The notes under the pieces: generated by a model
What the model was told of the DNA's origin: nothing
The model's input: only the letters and a program-made list of their open reading frames with translations
Databases searched by the model: none
Source of the DNA: Willaertia magna
Taxonomy: Eukaryota; Heterolobosea; Eutetramitea; Acrasida; Naegleriidae
Assembly (NCBI GenBank): GCA_902984215.1
Contig: CADWAF010000644.1
Span: 1 to 23,619 of the forward strand
Reading direction: 5' to 3'
Length of the DNA stretch: 23,619 bases
Part shown: piece by piece, positions 19,356 to 23,619 of the stretch
Position numbering within the stretch: the stretch's first letter is position 1
Layout of the letters: each line of letters opens with the position of its first letter
Program-made: the position numbers and the translations under genes

Positions 19356-20915
19356 ATGGAGGGACTTCATCCTTTTAGCCAAGATTTAGGCTCAGTTGAT
19401 ACATTCCTTGAAGAAAGTACGATAAACAATATGGATGTCTCAAAAGACAATACAAGTGAATATTTAAAAGTTATGGATGATCAAACATCTGAACCTGTTA
19501 TTACAACCACCACTACAACAACTACATCCACTGTTACAGTCGAAACAACCGAAGCTGGAAAAGACGAAATGGAAGTAGACGATGAAAAGAATACAAAAGA
19601 AACAAGTAAGCCTACAACTAATTCTAAAGATAAAACTCAAAATAATGTTGAAGACAAAAGCATAGATAAAAGTGAAAATAAAAGTAAAAAAGAAGAAAAG
19701 GAAGAAATCGTAGAAACTTCAGAAGAAGAAAATAACGACAAGAAACGTAAAAGAAAAGAAGACAAAACAAATAAAAAGAATAAAGACGAAGAAGATGAAG
19801 AAGAAAATGATTCTACTGAAGAAAAGAAATCAAATAGAAGAAAGAGAAAATCAACAGGTTCAAAAAGAAAACCAGTTGATAAAAAGAAGTCTTCCAAAGC
19901 CTCAAAAGCTACCAGGAAAACCAAAAAAGAAGAAAGTGATGAAGAAGTAAAAGTAGAAGAAGAAGAAGAAGAAGAGGAATATGAAGTTGAATCATTACTA
20001 TTAAGAAGAACTAAAAACGGTACTGAACAATACCTTGTAAAGTGGACCCATTATCCTATTGGACAATCCACATGGGAACCAGTTGGAAACTTGGATAACG
20101 TAATATATTTAATTAATGATTTTGATAATAATATCTTTAACAATTTAACCCCTTCTTATCAGAATGCAAAAGTACAGTTTTCTCCTTTAAAGATATGTGA
20201 TGAAAGAAAATACAAGAATACTGTTGAATATTTAGTTGAATGGAAGAATCATCCTATTAAGACGTGGGAACCTAAGAAGAGTGTCGAGGCCAAATTCCCA
20301 AAGGTTATTAAGAAGTACACTGAAGAAAAACGTAAAACTAAGAAGGTGATGGGTGGTGCAAGAAAGTCTGCTAGCTCTTCATCTAAAGATATAGAAGAGA
20401 ATGGTAACGAAGAAGACAGTGAAGAAGAGAAGAAGAAAAAGAAGAGAAAGAAAGAAGAAAAAAGGGAAAGAGAAGAAGAAGAACAAAGAGAGCAAGAAAA
20501 GGAAGAAGAAAGAAAAAGGAAAGAGATAGAACAAAAGAAAAAGAAGGAAGACGAAAAGAAAAGAGAAAAAGAGGAGAAAAAACACGAAAATGGTACTAAG
20601 TCCAAAGAAATCAACACTTCCCTTAATACCTCTCTCAATACATCTTTGCCTGCTTCTCTAGATGATAGTTCATTAAGTCAGGGAGCCTCTCAATCAACAT
20701 CTGTTTCCTCCAGTGATTTACCTAAAATGAAAATTAGAGTTACAGGTGTAAGGAGAAAAGACACGTTATTAGTAAATTTCGTTGAAATTGGCAACGAAGG
20801 TGTCACAAAGAATTCATCACTAGATGAAATAAGGAAATACCACCCTCAAGAATTAATTGATTATTTCTTGGCTAAAATTACGATTAATTCCAAAAAGAGT
20901 GATAACAAGAATTAA
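19356..20915 (+). CDS. HP1-like protein: two chromodomains and chromoshadow-like end
   Basis: HP1-type proteins read methylated histone tails and compact chromatin in the nucleus. The single exon gives 519 aa. An acidic and basic, probably disordered N-terminus (1-205) carries many KR-rich nuclear-localisation-like patches. Chromodomain 1 (about 207-262) reads EYEVESLLLRR...YLVKWTHYP...STWEPVGNLD. The Tyr, Trp and Tyr of the methyl-lysine cage are all present. A second chromodomain (about 272-327) reads FSPLKI...YLVEWKNHPIKTWEP, but its third cage position is His. A long charged Lys/Glu/Arg segment (about 345-420) may be a single alpha-helix. The C-terminus (about 458-515; MKIRVTGVRRKDTLLVNFVE...YHPQELIDYFLAKI) resembles a chromoshadow dimerisation domain. 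The start follows AAATAAAAA. Which histone mark is bound cannot be told. It ends 52 bp from the convergent DCAF11 gene. Confidence 0.9.
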   Translation: MEGLHPFSQDLGSVDTFLEESTINNMDVSKDNTSEYLKVMDDQTSEPVITTTTTTTTSTVTVETTEAGKDEMEVDDEKNTKETSKPTTNSKDKTQNNVEDKSIDKSENKSKKEEKEEIVETSEEENNDKKRKRKEDKTNKKNKDEEDEEENDSTEEKKSNRRKRKSTGSKRKPVDKKKSSKASKATRKTKKEESDEEVKVEEEEEEEEYEVESLLLRRTKNGTEQYLVKWTHYPIGQSTWEPVGNLDNVIYLINDFDNNIFNNLTPSYQNAKVQFSPLKICDERKYKNTVEYLVEWKNHPIKTWEPKKSVEAKFPKVIKKYTEEKRKTKKVMGGARKSASSSSKDIEENGNEEDSEEEKKKKKRKKEEKREREEEEQREQEKEEERKRKEIEQKKKKEDEKKREKEEKKHENGTKSKEINTSLNTSLNTSLPASLDDSSLSQGASQSTSVSSSDLPKMKIRVTGVRRKDTLLVNFVEIGNEGVTKNSSLDEIRKYHPQELIDYFLAKITINSKKSDNKN

Positions 20916-20967
20916 CTGGGTGTACTGTAAAACTAGTAATAAAAAATTTACTTGTATATGTTACATA

Positions 20968-22743
20968 TTACACACTGTTGGAATGAGCAAACATTAAGCA
21001 ATTTCCATCCCACGAAGAACTGAATAGCACTGGTAAATGAGGATGCCAGCTAACATCTCTTACAACTGCGGTGTGACCATACAATCGTTTCACAATTTTT
21101 GCTGTTATTATGTCATAGATATAAACAATACCATCTTGACTTCCAGTAACAATATATTGTTGTCCCGTAGATTGAGGGCTAAAGTAACACCTTATTAAGG
21201 TTTGTAGTACTTTGTGTCCTGTATAAGTCATCAGTGACATATCATTTGGATGAACTACCCTTGAATGTCTAGAAGGACAATTTTCGTACCTATAATCCCA
21301 GAAACTATTGGTTTTAGGTATTTGAGGCACGTCTTCTCCAGCATTTTTCATCTTTCTTATGTCCCATAATTTAAGTGTTTGATCTTTACCATTACTTATG
21401 AAATATCTACCATCACCTTTTGATGAAATACATGTTATACCATCTGTATGTCCAACTAATGTTCCAATTGATTTATTCTTTTTTGTTGAAAATTGTCTTC
21501 TATCCCATATTTTACAAAAGCCATCATCACTCCCTGAACAAAAAACATTTGAACTAAATTCATCAATATATGAAACTGTATTAATATCATCATTATGTGC
21601 TGTTATCTTTTCTATTCTTTGATTCTTTTCTATATCATAAATATACAAACAGGAATCATTTGCTCCTGCTAATATCTCTTTACCATTTGGACTGAAACGT
21701 ACAGAAAATGCACAAAATCTGTAATTTCCTGGATTTAAATTTAATTGTTCGTGTTTTTCAATATATTTAACTCTCTTTTCCATTAACTCATTTGGATCAT
21801 AATCTTCTGGAACACAAGTAGCTAAATGAATATAAGGACTCCAACTACTATATATTAAATACTTATTATCACTAGAAGTGTGACTGTCAATAATTGACCA
21901 ACCAACATCCCTTGCTTGTATCTCCCTAATTGGCTTAACTGTATTTACAATTGATTGTTCATCATCTTCATCAATCATTGAATCTTCATTAATACTTTCA
22001 TTACCATCCATACTAGAATTCTTCTTAAATAAAATCGTATTTACGTCATAAATCCTAACGACTTGATCTTGACTAGCACTCATGAAATACTTCCCATCTA
22101 CAGTAAATTGTCCACAAAATACTTGAGCATAAGCGTTATCTATTGGCCCAACATTACGTTCTGGAAGGTAACGTGAAGCAATCTTTGTGGTACAACCTTT
22201 TGACGAGATACAATTATTTCTATGTAAAGAACCTGGATGGTTAGCGCCTATCATTCTTTTATGAAGTAAATGAACTAAGCTATTATCATTATTATAGTTA
22301 ACACCGCAGTAAAAGTGTTTATATTCATTTCGGAAATCATTGGTTTCTTCAGGGTTGAAAGACTCTTGTTCTTCTTGAATGTTGTTATTTGGTATTAAGG
22401 AAGATGAAGTTGCGTTATTGTTACTATCGGAAGGTTGACAACAAAACTTTCCAGAATGTGATAGTATGGTTTGAGATAAATCATGGGTTTTTAAGACTTG
22501 AAGTTTTTCTTTAATTTGTTCATGAAAATGATTTTCTCTTTCTTCATCTTGTCTCGGTCTTCTTGAAGTAATTCTATTATTTATATAATTAGTTATTATT
22601 TCTTCTTCGTCATCATCATCTTCCTCTATATAATCCTCTTCTTCATCATCAATATATTCTTCATCACTTCCGTCATTATTATTATCATCGCGCTGTAGCG
22701 TATTTATGTATTGTCTTAAATACATTTCAAATATTCTCCTCAT
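20968..22743 (-). CDS. DCAF11/WDR23-type WD40 protein (CUL4-DDB1 substrate receptor)
   Basis: DCAF11 (WDR23; plant LEC14B) is a substrate receptor of CUL4-DDB1 ubiquitin ligases. The single exon gives 591 aa. An N-terminal segment with a long Asp/Glu run (about 20-50) leads to the family signature near residues 150-200: LVHLLHKRMIGANHPGSLHRN and ASRYLPERNVGPID. A WD40 propeller follows to the C-terminus, with QVVRIYD, CLYIYDIEKN, FCKIWDRRQF, GHTDGITCI...TLKLWDIRKM, GIVYIYDI and a last GHTAVVRDVSWHPHLPVLFSSSWDG. IWDRR and LWDIR fit the WDxR (DWD) box used to bind DDB1. The length is close to that of animal and plant members. An Asn/Glu/Asp-rich insertion lies between the first two blades (about 240-265). 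Substrate unknown; in animals the family limits the Nrf2/SKN-1 stress response, which should not be assumed here. Confidence 0.9.
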   Translation of the reverse strand: MRRIFEMYLRQYINTLQRDDNNNDGSDEEYIDDEEEDYIEEDDDDEEEIITNYINNRITSRRPRQDEERENHFHEQIKEKLQVLKTHDLSQTILSHSGKFCCQPSDSNNNATSSSLIPNNNIQEEQESFNPEETNDFRNEYKHFYCGVNYNNDNSLVHLLHKRMIGANHPGSLHRNNCISSKGCTTKIASRYLPERNVGPIDNAYAQVFCGQFTVDGKYFMSASQDQVVRIYDVNTILFKKNSSMDGNESINEDSMIDEDDEQSIVNTVKPIREIQARDVGWSIIDSHTSSDNKYLIYSSWSPYIHLATCVPEDYDPNELMEKRVKYIEKHEQLNLNPGNYRFCAFSVRFSPNGKEILAGANDSCLYIYDIEKNQRIEKITAHNDDINTVSYIDEFSSNVFCSGSDDGFCKIWDRRQFSTKKNKSIGTLVGHTDGITCISSKGDGRYFISNGKDQTLKLWDIRKMKNAGEDVPQIPKTNSFWDYRYENCPSRHSRVVHPNDMSLMTYTGHKVLQTLIRCYFSPQSTGQQYIVTGSQDGIVYIYDIITAKIVKRLYGHTAVVRDVSWHPHLPVLFSSSWDGNCLMFAHSNSV

Positions 22744-23213
22744 TGTTATAAGTTTATATTACTACTATTAAAAACAATAGTTTAGATGAATAAGTTATCA
22801 CTTCTTTGTCAATTTAAAAAAATTGTTTTATTAATTGTAAAATAAGACGTTATTATTGTCTCAACTTTTTTTCAATAATATCTTCCTAGGACGGTGCGTA
22901 CGTTCAAATAGTTAGAAAGCCATTAATAATAACAATGCGTGAAAATTTATTTGTGCGTATGATTGAATGCATTCGTAATTTTATTCAAAGCAAAAAATCA
23001 ATGATTTACTTTCATAAATAGATGAATAATGCAAGTATAAACAATTGAATGTTTTAAATTTAGTAAATGAGTGGTTTCTTGTTGTGTATACTTATTGATG
23101 ATGGAAAATAGGTGAATTTCCCTTTGCATAAATTATAATTGACAGGAAGGATTAATGAAATAGTAGTGAGTATTCACAACAGCTAGCAGTAGAATATTGC
23201 AGTTTTGAAAAGC
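22744..23213. other. Divergent intergenic region, DCAF11 to meckelin
   Basis: This 470-nt AT-rich space separates the DCAF11 start (22743, minus) from the meckelin gene (plus) and presumably holds both promoters. A 27-codon frame starting at the ATG in AACAATGCGT (about 22935) is the only small ORF with a decent start. It shows no recognisable features and is not called. No RNA gene is seen. Confidence 0.55.
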
Positions 23214-23242
23214 ATGATGGGTTGCACCAGAAAATTATTTGA

Positions 23243-23251
23243 TTTCGCGCC
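23243..23251. promoter_or_regulatory. E2F-type site near the meckelin start
   Basis: TTTCGCGCC matches the E2F core TTTSGCGC and lies 26 bp upstream of the preferred meckelin ATG at 23277. A second, reverse-oriented core, GCGCCAAA (TTTGGCGC on the other strand), lies at 23281-23288, inside the signal-peptide codons. CpG-rich strings like these are scarce in the window. Binding is inferred. Confidence 0.45.
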
Positions 23252-23276
23252 AATGAGTAAAACAAATCTACAAAAA

Positions 23277-23619
23277 ATGTGCGCCAAATTTATTCGTTCA
23301 GTAGCAGTCCTTGTTTTAAGCTTTACTTTATTTCTCGGGATTTGTTTTGTTGAGGCACAAGTGGGAGTAAACTTTGGATGGACTTGTAGCTTACCTCAAT
23401 ATTTTGATACTACAACCTTTCAGTGCAAATCCTGTTCTGTAAATTATCAACGATCTTATGATTCTTTTACTTGTGCTTGTTCCGAAGGATATATTCAAAC
23501 TATTTCTTCTACAGGTAGTATAGTTTGTAATTCATGTAGTTTAGCTTCCTCAAGGGATAGATCCAAATGTATGGGATGTTCCGCTAGTACTCTAGGTTTT
23601 GATTCCTCTATTAAGGATT
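23277..23619 (+). CDS. Meckelin (TMEM67) N-terminus, cut by the window edge
   Basis: Meckelin is a Frizzled-like membrane receptor of the ciliary transition zone. Only the first 114 codons are in the window and no stop is reached. MCAKFIRSVAVLVLSFTLF begins a textbook signal peptide, probably cleaved after VEA, followed by a Cys-rich extracellular domain. PQYFDTTTFQCKSC, then CACSEGYIQT, a Ser/Thr/Gly turn, IVCNSCS and CMGCS follow the meckelin order of YFD...CxxC, CxCxxGY and ICxxC. The frame is open upstream to ATGs at 23214, 23217 and 23253. I prefer 23277 because it starts directly before the signal peptide and is preceded by CTACAAAAA, the A-run seen before most starts here. With a flagellate stage, a transition-zone gene is expected. 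Identity rests on the N-terminal fragment alone. Confidence 0.8.
   Translation, partial: MCAKFIRSVAVLVLSFTLFLGICFVEAQVGVNFGWTCSLPQYFDTTTFQCKSCSVNYQRSYDSFTCACSEGYIQTISSTGSIVCNSCSLASSRDRSKCMGCSASTLGFDSSIKD

Noticed and set aside
19637..20638. Minus-strand open frames rich in Ser/Phe/Leu opposite the chromodomain gene
   Set aside because: They are the complement of Lys/Glu-rich codons of the real plus-strand gene and have no own start context or domain.
22935..23021. 27-codon plus-strand ORF starting in AACAATGCGT
   Set aside because: Too short, no domain or signal, and lies in a divergent promoter region; composition fits chance.

Overview
This 23.6-kb window looks like nuclear DNA of a heterolobosean amoeboflagellate, most probably Naegleria. 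That is an inference from content, not from a marker gene. The sequence is AT-rich and gene-dense, with single-copy eukaryotic genes on both strands. Introns are few and very short (41-98 nt, GT...AG), start codons sit behind A-runs, and Asn/Gln/Ser/Thr homopolymer tracts are common. A flagellar dynein heavy-chain relative and the N-terminus of meckelin argue against a cilium-less amoeba such as Dictyostelium. No rRNA, tRNA, CRISPR array or intact transposon was seen.

Layout: 1-1373 holds no intact gene, but has decayed-looking coding stretches. 1374-1694 (-) is a 106-aa orphan. 1870-4771 (-) is VPS53, three exons. 4772-5193 has no gene but carries a possible ankyrin-repeat relic. 5194-5961 (-) is an arylamine N-acetyltransferase-like protein, divergent from 6192-7078 (+), a CYTH/thiamine-triphosphatase-like gene with a frame break that is either a 74-nt intron or a 1-nt lesion. 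7311-10762 (+) is an SH3-DH-PH Rho exchange factor whose SH3 domain is split by a 77-nt intron. 11054-12229 (+) is a secreted Cys/Lys-rich repeat protein. 12338-14338 (-) is an OTU deubiquitinase with a PAM2 motif. 14424-18298 (-) is a four-exon dynein heavy-chain stem-plus-linker protein with no motor. 18516-19126 (+) is mitochondrial ribosomal protein bL17m, two exons. 19356-20915 (+) is an HP1-like protein with two chromodomains and a chromoshadow-like end. 20968-22743 (-) is a DCAF11/WDR23-type WD40 protein. 23277-end (+) is the partial N-terminus of meckelin (TMEM67).

The genes are mostly unrelated housekeeping and regulatory loci: membrane tethering, Rho signalling, ubiquitin removal and ubiquitin-ligase adaptor, chromatin, mitochondrial translation. 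The one functional theme is the flagellum: the motor-less dynein and meckelin, each with an E2F-type sequence about 25-30 bp upstream of its start codon. The strongest candidates for something undescribed are the dynein tail+linker protein that stops just before AAA1, the OTU-PAM2 architecture, and the shared E2F-like elements.
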